The notes below the pieces were generated by a model. It searched no databases. It was not told the origin of the DNA and saw nothing but the letters and a program-made list of their open reading frames with translations. DNA of 35,367 nucleotides, taken from assembly GCA_945897755.1 (NCBI GenBank), contig CAMDGH010000020.1, positions 1 to 35,367 on the forward strand, written 5' to 3'. The translations under genes were made by a program, and so were the position numbers. Every line of letters begins with the position of its first letter. The first letter of the stretch is position 1. Shown in pieces: positions 8,216 through 16,137 of this stretch. Source of the stretch: Chryseobacterium gleum. GTDB lineage: Bacteria; Bacteroidota; Bacteroidia; Flavobacteriales_D; Crocinitomicaceae.

Positions 8216-8646
8216 AGTTTTATTTTATATCGGAGTGGATGCTATTTTGTCGTTATGTTTTGTATTACTTCTGTTTCTTGCTTATTTCGAGAGTGAATCT
8301 CATTAAAATTAGCTTGTAAGAGAATGTAAAGTTACATTTTCTATCTTAAAAATGAGTTATGCCAAATGTAATTGTAAAATAGCCTAAGCTATGGAACTAT
8401 TTTTTGAAGATATATTGATGAAAAAGAACATGTAGATTGGAATGTTTTGTAGTTTGTTTGGTATTAAATTACGTGTCTTTTTGATCGGTATTCATAATGG
8501 TACGATTGAGAAATAATAAAAAATTGTTATTTCACCCGATGAATTTTTAGAATAAGAAAAAGATTATGGTTATTTTAACAGACGTAAATTTAACAAAACG
8601 AGGTTTAACAAAACGAGGTTTAACAAATTAATTATCATTAATAAAC
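8216..8646. other. 431-bp divergent intergenic region
   Basis: It separates the thioredoxin and DUF2461 genes, which are transcribed away from each other. I see no gene or RNA. It holds a TACGTGT motif (8470-8476), a small palindrome (ATAGC/GCTAT near 8390-8403) and, at its right end, a 15-bp tandem repeat. No full TAnnTTTG box was found on either strand; TAAATTTA (8585-8592) is one base off. Confidence 0.6.
8589..8627 (+). repeat. 15-bp tandem repeat, 2.6 copies
   Basis: The unit TTTAACAAAACGAGG occurs at 8589-8603 and 8604-8618, and its first nine bases again at 8619-8627. It ends 19 bases before the ATG at 8647, so it probably lies in the untranslated leader. Confidence 0.85.
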
Positions 8647-9336
8647 ATGTCTTTAGAATTAAATGCCTCTATGTTTGATTTTTTCAAAGAGCTATCGGAA
8701 AATAATACCCGTGATTGGTTTCAATTAAATAAAGAGAGGTATCAGCAGCACTATGATGCTGTAGTCTCTTTTTCAGAATCACTTCTTATAGCGATGAATA
8801 AAACGGATACCATCGAAACCCCTTCAGGAAAAAAGGCTGTTTTTAGGATTTACAAGGATGTGCGATTTTCAAAAGACAAGACCCCATACAAAACACATAT
8901 TTCAGCAGGTTTTAAACGAGCATCGTCTTTAAGAAGGGGGTCTTATTACCTTCACATAGAGCAGGGGAATAGTTTTATCGGTGGTGGTTTTTGGGACCCA
9001 ACTCCAGCCGATTTAAAACACATACGTCATCAAATCGCAGCTGAAGATAATAGGATAAGAAAGATCCTTAGTTCGGCCTCTTTTATTACTCATTTCGGAT
9101 CTTTACAAGGGGATAAGTTAATCACTTCTCCAAAAGGGTTTGATAAAAACCATAAAGCATTGGATTTGCTTAAATACAAACAGTTTTTACTCATGAAAAG
9201 AATTTCAGATGAAGACGTACTATCTTCTCATTTCTTAAATCAGGTAGTGGAAGGATTTAATGCCATGTTGCCTTTTCTTGATTGCATGAGTGAAATGCTT
9301 ACCACAGACCTAAACGGAGCTCCTTTAGCGAATTAA
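8647..9336 (+). CDS. DUF2461 (TIGR02453) family protein
   Basis: 229 residues, the full usual length of the DUF2461 family (PF09365). Typical blocks are FFKELSENNTRDWFQLNKERY near the start, FRIYKDVRFSKDKTPYKTHISAGF at about 67-89, and GGGFWDPTP near 115. There is no signal peptide or membrane segment, so it is probably cytoplasmic. The biochemical role of the family is not established. The alcohol dehydrogenase gene starts 25 bases downstream and is probably cotranscribed. Family assignment is confident; no function is claimed. Confidence 0.9.
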   Translation: MSLELNASMFDFFKELSENNTRDWFQLNKERYQQHYDAVVSFSESLLIAMNKTDTIETPSGKKAVFRIYKDVRFSKDKTPYKTHISAGFKRASSLRRGSYYLHIEQGNSFIGGGFWDPTPADLKHIRHQIAAEDNRIRKILSSASFITHFGSLQGDKLITSPKGFDKNHKALDLLKYKQFLLMKRISDEDVLSSHFLNQVVEGFNAMLPFLDCMSEMLTTDLNGAPLAN

Positions 9337-9361
9337 TGTCACACCTTTTATAAAAAAAAAC

Positions 9362-10522
9362 ATGTTTAATTTCGACTTTAAAAACCCTACTAAATTAATT
9401 TTCGGAAGAGATACAATACAGCGGATTTCCCAAGAAATTCCTCATGGATCGAAGGTTTTACTCTTATATGGAGCTGGTAGTATCAAACAGAATGGTGTTT
9501 ACGATGAAGTTGTAAATGCATTATCTGGATTTAGTTATATTGAGTTTGGGGGTATTCCACCGAATCCGGAATACGATGTGCTTTGCGAAGCTTTACAGAT
9601 CATTAAGTCTCAAGAAATAAACTATTTACTTGCGGTTGGTGGAGGATCAGTCATCGATGGAACGAAGTTTTTAGCCGCTGCTGCATATTATACAGGCGAT
9701 AATACATGGGAGATCTTAGAAAAAGGGATACGTACAGACGTGGCAATGCCTTTTGGAACGGTGTTGACATTACCTGCAACGGGCACTGAAATGAACTCTG
9801 GTGCTGTGATTTCGAGAAGAAAAACATTTCAAAAGTTAGGCATGGGAGGGCCTGGTTTATTTCCTCAATTTTCTATTTTAGATCCATCGGTGGTTCGTTC
9901 AATTCCGAGTTATCAGATTGCCAATGGAATTACGGACGCATTTACACACGTTCTTGAGCAGTACATGACTTATCCGATACAAGCAAGGCTACAAGATCGA
10001 TTCTCAGAAAGCATTCTTCAAACACTGATTGAAGTGAGTACCAGCGTGATTTCAAATCCTGAAAATCATGAAGCGGCATCAGACTATATGTGGTCTTGTA
10101 CAATGGCGCTTAACGGCTTGATTCAGAAGGGTGTGCCAACAGATTGGGGGATACACGCCATCGGTCACGAATTAACGGTTTTATTTGGAATTGATCATGC
10201 GCGTACTTTAGCGATCATTACTCCAAACTACTATCGTTATTGTTTTGAATCAAAAAAACAGAAGCTTGCACAATGTGCAACACGTGTTTTTGGAATTCAC
10301 GAAGGAAGTATTGAAGAAAAAGCAATTGCGTGTATTTTTCATATTGAAACATTTTTTCATTCTCTCGGTATCGCTACCAAACTTTCTGCCTATACAGATA
10401 ATTACATAGGTACTGCAGAGCATATTCAATCACGATTTACAGATAGGGGATTGTTAGGTATTGGAGAGCATAAATTGATTACACCAGAAGATGTTAAAAA
10501 CATCGTTGGAATGTGTTACTAA
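9362..10522 (+). CDS. Iron-containing alcohol dehydrogenase, YqhD-like
   Basis: 386 residues, group III metal-dependent alcohol dehydrogenase. The opening FNFDFKNPTKLIFGRDT and the nucleotide-binding AVGGGSVIDGTKF (about 96-108) are typical of the NADPH-dependent YqhD/butanol-dehydrogenase branch. Metal ligands fall at Asp192, His196, His265 and His279, the same spacing as Asp194, His198, His267 and His281 in E. coli YqhD, so the enzyme should be active. It probably reduces short-chain or reactive aldehydes with NADPH in the cytoplasm. It follows the DUF2461 gene by 25 bases. The exact substrate cannot be read from sequence. Confidence 0.93.
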   Translation: MFNFDFKNPTKLIFGRDTIQRISQEIPHGSKVLLLYGAGSIKQNGVYDEVVNALSGFSYIEFGGIPPNPEYDVLCEALQIIKSQEINYLLAVGGGSVIDGTKFLAAAAYYTGDNTWEILEKGIRTDVAMPFGTVLTLPATGTEMNSGAVISRRKTFQKLGMGGPGLFPQFSILDPSVVRSIPSYQIANGITDAFTHVLEQYMTYPIQARLQDRFSESILQTLIEVSTSVISNPENHEAASDYMWSCTMALNGLIQKGVPTDWGIHAIGHELTVLFGIDHARTLAIITPNYYRYCFESKKQKLAQCATRVFGIHEGSIEEKAIACIFHIETFFHSLGIATKLSAYTDNYIGTAEHIQSRFTDRGLLGIGEHKLITPEDVKNIVGMCY

Positions 10523-10571
10523 ATTAGTGCTAAATACGTACGTGTTTTCTATTGATTAGTGTGTTGTACTT

Positions 10572-11738
10572 TTACTTTACATTTGCGTATAAATCCACGT
10601 CAGAAGCTGTGATTACTTGATCGGCGAGTATTACCAAACGTTCAATCACATTTCTTAGTTCGCGAATATTTCCAGACCAATGTATCAGTTTCAATGCTTC
10701 TAGCGCACCTGCATCAAAGGATTTATCTGCAATCCCATGATTTTGGCAGATTCCAGTTAAGAAATAGGAGGCTAATAACGGAATGTCTTCAATTCGTTCG
10801 TTAAGGGTAGGTACATGAATTGGAATGATTGCTAAGCGATGAAATAAATCTTCTCTAAACCTCCCTTCTTGAATTTCCTTTCTCAAATCTTTATTGGTAG
10901 CTGCAATAATCCTACAGTCTATTTTTAGGTCTTTTTCTCCACCCACACGTTGAATAAGATTTTCTTGAAGTGCGCGAAGTACTTTTGCTTGAGCATTCAA
11001 ACTCATGTCCCCAATTTCATCTAAAAACAAGGTTCCTCCATTTGCTAATTCAAATTTTCCTTTCTTTTCTTTTATTGCAGAAGTGAAGGCCCCTTTTTCA
11101 TGGCCAAACAACTCACTTTCTATCAATTCGCCAGGAATAGCAGCACAATTAACTTCAATAAAAGGCATTTTTGAACGAAGGGATTGATCGTGTAATCCTC
11201 GAGCCACGAGTTCTTTTCCGCTTCCATTTGCTCCTGTAATCAAAACGCGCACATCAGATGGCGCTATTTTTGTAATCAGAGAGCGTATTTTTTCAATTGC
11301 TGCGGTCTCTCCAATCATGTGATTACCTTTTATTCTTTTCAATGTTTTTCGGAGAACGACTGTTTCTTCAACCAATTGGTTCCGTTCTTTTACATTTCTG
11401 AGTGTTATGAGTATTCGATTTAAATCCAACGGTTTTTCGATAAAATCGAAGGCGCCCTTTCGAATTGCCTCAACTGCAGTATCAATCGTGCCATGACCAC
11501 TAATCATAATCATAGGAACACTAATTTGGTTTTTTGATAATGCTTCGAGTAGTTCAATTCCGTCCATTACCGGCATTTTAACATCGCAAAAAACGAGGTC
11601 AAAAGAATCATTTAGTAGCAGGGCTAATCCCTCTTTTCCGTTTTCGGCCTCTAAAACTTGGTATCCTTCAAAAACAAGTATTTCAGAGAGTACACTTCGT
11701 ATACTTCGTTCGTCATCTATGATTAAAATTTTATTCAT
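10572..11738 (-). CDS. Sigma-54-type response regulator lacking the DNA-binding domain
   Basis: 388 residues. The receiver (1-118) is complete: acidic pair Asp8/Asp9, phospho-acceptor Asp52 in FCDVKMP, Ser80 and Lys102. The AAA+ domain (about 138-375) has Walker A GANGSGKE (169-176), Walker B GGTLFLDE (234-241), the arginine region FREDLFHRL (294-302) and GNIREL. The sigma-54 contact loop reads GAFTSA (216-221) instead of GAFTGA. The protein stops about 15 residues past the AAA+ lid, so the Fis-type helix-turn-helix of NtrC proteins is absent; the DNA after the stop does not encode one in the other frames. It may activate sigma-54 promoters from solution, as FlgR does in Helicobacter. It is 3 bases downstream of its partner gene; no histidine kinase is nearby. 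Confidence 0.9.
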   Translation of the reverse strand: MNKILIIDDERSIRSVLSEILVFEGYQVLEAENGKEGLALLLNDSFDLVFCDVKMPVMDGIELLEALSKNQISVPMIMISGHGTIDTAVEAIRKGAFDFIEKPLDLNRILITLRNVKERNQLVEETVVLRKTLKRIKGNHMIGETAAIEKIRSLITKIAPSDVRVLITGANGSGKELVARGLHDQSLRSKMPFIEVNCAAIPGELIESELFGHEKGAFTSAIKEKKGKFELANGGTLFLDEIGDMSLNAQAKVLRALQENLIQRVGGEKDLKIDCRIIAATNKDLRKEIQEGRFREDLFHRLAIIPIHVPTLNERIEDIPLLASYFLTGICQNHGIADKSFDAGALEALKLIHWSGNIRELRNVIERLVILADQVITASDVDLYANVK

Positions 11739-11741
11739 CGG

Positions 11742-12311
11742 TTAAGGATTTAAGCGTTTGTCTACGTAGCTTGCTATTTTAAGAAAGAAATCATTGGGCT
11801 TCATCGTCCTCCATTCCTCGTCTTCTAATTCTCCTCCCATAACAAAATAACTATCGAGGTGAATTTTTTCAAATTCTTTTATCACATGATTGTGAAAATT
11901 AATCAATGCAATCCAACCGTCTTCAACTTCATCAAACCATTCTTCATAATAGCAATCGTCTGAGTAGTGAAAATTTAAGACATTTTCTCCAATCAAAATA
12001 AACTTATTGATTCCATTTTCCATAATGGGTTCAATAATCGATCGTTTAAATCTCATAATGTCATTTTCGATGGCGTCATTCCATTCTCCAATGAGCTCGA
12101 TGATCGCAAATTTATCGTCATAGTCAGTATATAAAACTTTGATGAATAAGGTTTCTGAACCAATTGAATCCCATTGAGGATGGATCAAAAAATTATAAAT
12201 GTGGTCTGTATAAGCAGTTTCACTATACGTTCTTCCAAAAAAAGGGGAAAAAGAATCCTCTGATGCAATATAAAAGTCACGCCAAAGATAATAAGGTTCT
12301 ATGAAATGCAT
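11742..12311 (-). CDS. Conserved-looking acidic protein of unknown function
   Basis: 189 residues, not recognised. It has no signal peptide or clear transmembrane segment and is rich in aromatic and acidic residues (YSDDCYYEEWFDEVEDGW near 115-132, GGELEDEEW near 158-166). The pattern of strands and helices suggests a compact cytoplasmic domain. Its stop codon is 3 bases before the start of the sigma-54-type regulator, so the two are surely cotranscribed and may act together, for example as partner or target; that is inference from position only. The upstream region is shared with the divergent lipoprotein gene. A start codon at 12311 gives MHFIEPYYLWRDFY. Confidence 0.75.
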   Translation of the reverse strand: MHFIEPYYLWRDFYIASEDSFSPFFGRTYSETAYTDHIYNFLIHPQWDSIGSETLFIKVLYTDYDDKFAIIELIGEWNDAIENDIMRFKRSIIEPIMENGINKFILIGENVLNFHYSDDCYYEEWFDEVEDGWIALINFHNHVIKEFEKIHLDSYFVMGGELEDEEWRTMKPNDFFLKIASYVDKRLNP

Positions 12312-12321
12312 TTTTTGATAT

Positions 12322-12329
12322 TATATTTG
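12322..12329 (+). promoter_or_regulatory. TAnnTTTG -7 box for the 12388 lipoprotein gene
   Basis: TATATTTG fits the consensus and lies 58 bases before the ATG at 12388, within the short divergent gap. Confidence 0.45.
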
Positions 12330-12387
12330 TAATGTAAACAAAAGATTGAATTACAAAGTTGATAAATTTATTCACATTACATCTTAA

Positions 12388-13794
12388 ATGAAAGTTCTAT
12401 TTTATTCTCTTAGTCTATTTTTCATCTTTTTTAGTGTAAGTTGTTCTTCTAAAAAAAACAGTGCTTCATTGCATTCTTTAGTTTCGACTCAAATTAAAAA
12501 CGATAGTACAATTACTTTTTTCGGAAAAGTGTATGTCAAAAAAACAATTGAAGCGTCTTCCTTATTAAAGACAGACTTTATAGGGTCAATCATTCAGAAT
12601 GAGTTAAATGATTTTTCATCAGGTATAAATATAAATAAACCCATTTATTTTACTGTTCATGGTTTATTACAGAAACAAGGTTTTCCGGAAGAAATAACCA
12701 TTTATTCAGAGCTTAAAAGCAAGGATTCGTTGTGTGATAAGATTAGTTCACTAGGTTATTTTTTAAAGCATAAAGAAGGAGTAAGCTTTGTAGAAAAACC
12801 GCTTTTTAGTATATTAATTAACGATGATGTGGCACTTTTTCATTATGGAAAACCAATTGGCTTAAAAAAGTTACAACAAAAAATGACAGCATCAGAGGAA
12901 GTTGCTAAGCCCATTTCAATCAATATTGACAAAAGTCTTAAGAGTACAAGTTTCATTAGTTTAACAGCTCATTTGAAAAATATTCATGTGCTACAATCTA
13001 AAATGAGTTCATTGTCTCCAAAAAACCAAGGTGCAATTGAAGCGTTATTGTCCGATGCTTTTTTGAGTGCAACAGTTGTCGATAAACTGAACGAGTTTCA
13101 GGTTAACATCGCTCACTTATTTAATGAAAAACTCAAGCATAAATGTTTTTTAACATCAGGAGATTTTATTAAATTAGATGATGCTATGTACAATTCTCAT
13201 TGTACATATCATTTAGATCCAGTAAAGGCAGATGCATTTATCGCTACCTATTACCCTGAATTTTTAGAAAAAATAATCGGTTCTAGGATTGAGCTTCAAT
13301 TTGCGCTTTTAAGTTTGGGTAAAAGTCCAATCGCCTCGCTCACAAATGGAAATGGCAGTGTATCTTTCGGGTTAACAGATGCTATGGATTTTAATTGTTT
13401 TTCATTGTGTAATGAATTCGATGAAAATAAATCAATAACAAAAATCATATACTCCTCACTTCCAGCTTTGTTGGGTTCTCGTTTTTCAACGTCTGAAACT
13501 GGAAACAAGTTTTTTTTGAAGTCTAGTAATCAGGGTTGTAGTTTGAAATCGAACAAATTGCCATCGGATTTTGGAATTAAGGGAGTAGATTTTTATTACG
13601 TTCCAAGTCAGCAAACAAAATCAGAATCTGGTTTTACTACTTTATTGCGCGAAAATTTCTCATTTGTTCGAATACAAGTGTCTAATGATGATTCAAAAAT
13701 AATAATCAGAGGAAAGAATAAGAATAAGACAATGTTCGAGCAAGTGGTTGATTATTTTATGAATCAGTATACTTCTGGAAATTTAAGTATTTAA
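12388..13794 (+). CDS. Lipoprotein of unknown function, possibly DUF4836-like
   Basis: 468 residues. MKVLFYSLSLFFIFFSVSC is a lipoprotein signal with Cys19. The mature part alternates beta strands and helices in a repeated layout (SSLLKTDFIGSII, GININKPIYFTVHG, then comparisons of stored values), which recalls the DUF4836 lipoproteins of Bacteroidota with their loops of GID-K-P-[IV]-[YF]. I cannot prove that relation. The C-terminus is soluble. The DUF2459 gene starts 11 bases downstream, so the two form an operon driven from the -7 box at 12322. No catalytic motif was found. It is probably anchored to the outer membrane facing the periplasm. Confidence 0.8.
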   Translation: MKVLFYSLSLFFIFFSVSCSSKKNSASLHSLVSTQIKNDSTITFFGKVYVKKTIEASSLLKTDFIGSIIQNELNDFSSGININKPIYFTVHGLLQKQGFPEEITIYSELKSKDSLCDKISSLGYFLKHKEGVSFVEKPLFSILINDDVALFHYGKPIGLKKLQQKMTASEEVAKPISINIDKSLKSTSFISLTAHLKNIHVLQSKMSSLSPKNQGAIEALLSDAFLSATVVDKLNEFQVNIAHLFNEKLKHKCFLTSGDFIKLDDAMYNSHCTYHLDPVKADAFIATYYPEFLEKIIGSRIELQFALLSLGKSPIASLTNGNGSVSFGLTDAMDFNCFSLCNEFDENKSITKIIYSSLPALLGSRFSTSETGNKFFLKSSNQGCSLKSNKLPSDFGIKGVDFYYVPSQQTKSESGFTTLLRENFSFVRIQVSNDDSKIIIRGKNKNKTMFEQVVDYFMNQYTSGNLSI

Positions 13795-13805
13795 TAATTA
13801 ATCAA

Positions 13806-14507
13806 ATGGTCGATTTAATTAAAGTTAGTGTCTTAAGATGTTTGGGTTTTCTAAAAAACAGTATATTAGGCATCCTTATATTACTTATTCTATACCTTCT
13901 TTTTGCCTATGTACTTTCTCATATTCCTGTAAATACAGTTCAAAAACGAAAAGATAAGTCAATTGATGTTTATATTTTATCAAATGGTGTTCATACTGAT
14001 TTAGTATTGCCTGTAAAGAATAAAACAATAGATTGGAGATTACTTGTCCCCCCTTCAAATACAAAAAACAAAGATACAACAGCGAATATGATCTCATTTG
14101 GTTGGGGTGACAAAGGGTTTTATTTAAACACACCAACGTGGGCTGATTTGAAATTTTCAACCGCCTTTAATGCCATGTTTGCATTAAGCACATCTGCGAT
14201 TCACACGACCTACTATCATGATTTAACATGGTCCGATAAAAAAAAGAAAATTCAGATTACTCAGAAAGAATACGATAATCTAGTTAAATTTATTAAAGGC
14301 AGTTTTAAAACAACTAAGTCAAAAAAGTTTGCTTTTATCCCTACTGAGCTCGTCTATGGTGAATCAGATGCGTTTTATGAAGCAAAAGGGAAATACAGTT
14401 TATTTCAAACGTGTAATTCTTGGGCGAATGAAGGCTTGAAGAAAGCTGGTCAAAAGGCAGCACTCTGGACGGCCTTAGATGATGGGATATTTCGAAACTA
14501 CGAATAA
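13806..14507 (+). CDS. DUF2459 (TIGR02117) membrane-anchored protein
   Basis: 233 residues. One transmembrane helix (about 17-38) anchors a periplasmic domain of the DUF2459 family, first noted near urease genes. Family marks are SNGVHTDLVLP (His63), ISFGWGDKGFYLNTPTW (about 96-112) and FQTCNSWANEGLKKAG with Cys203. The invariant His and Cys would suit a cysteine-peptidase or amidase-type site, but the activity is unproven. It is the second gene of an operon with the 12388 lipoprotein (gap 11 bases), which suggests a joint envelope role. No urease genes are in the window. Confidence 0.88.
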   Translation: MVDLIKVSVLRCLGFLKNSILGILILLILYLLFAYVLSHIPVNTVQKRKDKSIDVYILSNGVHTDLVLPVKNKTIDWRLLVPPSNTKNKDTTANMISFGWGDKGFYLNTPTWADLKFSTAFNAMFALSTSAIHTTYYHDLTWSDKKKKIQITQKEYDNLVKFIKGSFKTTKSKKFAFIPTELVYGESDAFYEAKGKYSLFQTCNSWANEGLKKAGQKAALWTALDDGIFRNYE

Positions 14508-14546
14508 CTGAATAATTAAGCTCTTCGAGTAGAAAAGTGAGATGTT

Positions 14547-15917
14547 CTATTCTCCGATTGGAAGAGTGATTGACAACTTTGAAATGTTTACATCATACAT
14601 GTTGTAATTACTCTGTTGTTCGTCGTATGTAACTGACGACATAATTCCTTTCTTAAGGGATGGGTAATATTGAAAATGAGTATCGTCGTTCACTGAATTA
14701 ACTGCAGAACCAAGATTTAGAGGAGATGTCCATTCGTTGTTTTTGAAATAAGACACAAAAACATCATACCCACCCATCCCTATGTGGCCATCTGAACTAA
14801 AAAACAATGTTTTTCCGTCAGGAGATAGGGACGGAGTTGTTTCACGATAAAGGGTGTTTATTTGTGCAGGCATTAACGTTGCCTCACCCCATTTTTTTCC
14901 ATTTTTTTTCACAATATATAGGTCAGTAGACGTTTTTTCGCCAGTCCGATCAGACACAAATACCATTGTATTTCCATCATCCGAAAGTGTTGCTGCGCCA
15001 TCAAAGTAAGACGTGTTGATGGTATTGTTATTTATTAGTTTAGGTTTTTGCCAGCTGCCTTCTTTTTTTGTAACTTCAAAGATGTCAGAGCTTTCAGTGA
15101 TCTCTTCCATATCAGTAGCGGTTGTATTCATTGTCAGTAAACCCTTAGTACCTATTGAATTAATGTATGATAAAGCATCAAATCCAATGCCGTTTAAATG
15201 GCCTAATTCATTTGAAATACTATCCCACATTCCGTTTTTTTCATCAAAAACAGCGGTGTACACATCTTCAAAATACTGCTCGTCGTCGGGATTTTTAAGT
15301 CCACCAGTTGTATTCTCTTTTCGTCCAACAAAAAAGAGTGTTTTACCATTGTTAGTGAGTAAGCCTCCATATTCATTCAAGTCTGAATTTACCTCACCAC
15401 GTGTAAATTTTCGCGCTTTTTCTCTTTTTAATTCCATTTCGCTTAATGCGAAATTACATTGAGCCATTCTGTCTGCGATGCGAAAATCAGCTTGTTTAGA
15501 AGTGCTAAGTAGCGTAATTGCTTTGTTATATGCAGAAAGTGCTTCAGTAATATTCCCTGCTTGATGATTTGCTCTTGCAAACAACTCATAGAGTTCTCCA
15601 TCAGGGCTTTCGCAATAGGCTAATGCTTTTTCACTATAAAAAAGGGCCTTTGAGAAGTGGTTGACCTTATAATAAGATTGGGCTAACCAATAGTTTGCCT
15701 TCCAAGAGGATTCATTTTTAATTAAAATTACGTGAAGTTTTGAAATAGCAACTTTTATCTTCCCCTCATCATATAATTGTTTTGCTTCATCTAATGCGAA
15801 TATAGTGGCTGTTTTATCTAGTAGCGAAGGAATTGAGTCCGGAAGATTTTGTGAATCAGTATTGCCGAAAAGATTAAAAAAGGTTAACATTAACCCACAT
15901 GTACACGCTAATTTCAT
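14547..15917 (-). CDS. Exported TPR and WD40-like (PD40) repeat protein
   Basis: 456 residues from the ATG at 15917, chosen because it yields a signal peptide (MKLACTCGLMLTFFNLFG). Frames from 15977 or 15995 would add up to 26 residues. TPR-like helices occupy about residues 40-165 (YDEGKIKVAISKLHVIL, AKANHQ-type pairs), followed by a PD40/WD40-like propeller (about 185-450) with blades such as GAATLSDDGNTMVFVSDR and TPSLSPDGKTLFFSSD. This order matches the front half of T9SS-associated PorE-type proteins, but the C-terminal OmpA-like peptidoglycan-binding domain is missing. It is probably periplasmic. It is convergent with the DUF2459 gene and divergent from purB. Function unknown; scaffold role inferred. 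Confidence 0.82.
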   Translation of the reverse strand: MKLACTCGLMLTFFNLFGNTDSQNLPDSIPSLLDKTATIFALDEAKQLYDEGKIKVAISKLHVILIKNESSWKANYWLAQSYYKVNHFSKALFYSEKALAYCESPDGELYELFARANHQAGNITEALSAYNKAITLLSTSKQADFRIADRMAQCNFALSEMELKREKARKFTRGEVNSDLNEYGGLLTNNGKTLFFVGRKENTTGGLKNPDDEQYFEDVYTAVFDEKNGMWDSISNELGHLNGIGFDALSYINSIGTKGLLTMNTTATDMEEITESSDIFEVTKKEGSWQKPKLINNNTINTSYFDGAATLSDDGNTMVFVSDRTGEKTSTDLYIVKKNGKKWGEATLMPAQINTLYRETTPSLSPDGKTLFFSSDGHIGMGGYDVFVSYFKNNEWTSPLNLGSAVNSVNDDTHFQYYPSLKKGIMSSVTYDEQQSNYNMYDVNISKLSITLPIGE

Positions 15918-16052
15918 ACGAATAAAAAGAAGCGAATTTAATAAATTATATTGAGTTAAAAAGAGTTTTAGGTTCATTTCTGTGTGTTTTTTCATTACGT
16001 GTCGATTGTCGTCTTAATCTGTATTAGAGTTTTTCACGTTGATAACAATTCT

Positions 16053-16060
16053 TATATTTG
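16053..16060 (+). promoter_or_regulatory. TAnnTTTG -7 box for purB
   Basis: TATATTTG fits the consensus exactly and lies 77 bases before the purB ATG. The -33 region is T-rich (TTTTTC around 16030) without a clear TTG. Confidence 0.45.
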
Positions 16061-16137
16061 TGTTCTAGCTTATGCATTTACCTGATGCATTTTTGCAGTA
16101 ATTTTTTAAAACTAAATTTTAACAAACGATTCAGTAT

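Noticed and set aside
8589-8627. Tandem repeat as part of a CRISPR array
   Set aside because: The copies are directly adjacent without spacers and no cas gene is present.
10535-10545. ACGTACGT palindrome as a terminator between the convergent alcohol dehydrogenase and regulator genes
   Set aside because: The palindrome is too short and has no loop or adequate T-run.
15013-15462. 149-codon plus-strand frame inside the TPR/WD40 gene
   Set aside because: It is antisense to a gene with clear repeats, has no family match, and its Ser/Phe/Val-rich make-up is typical of an antisense shadow.
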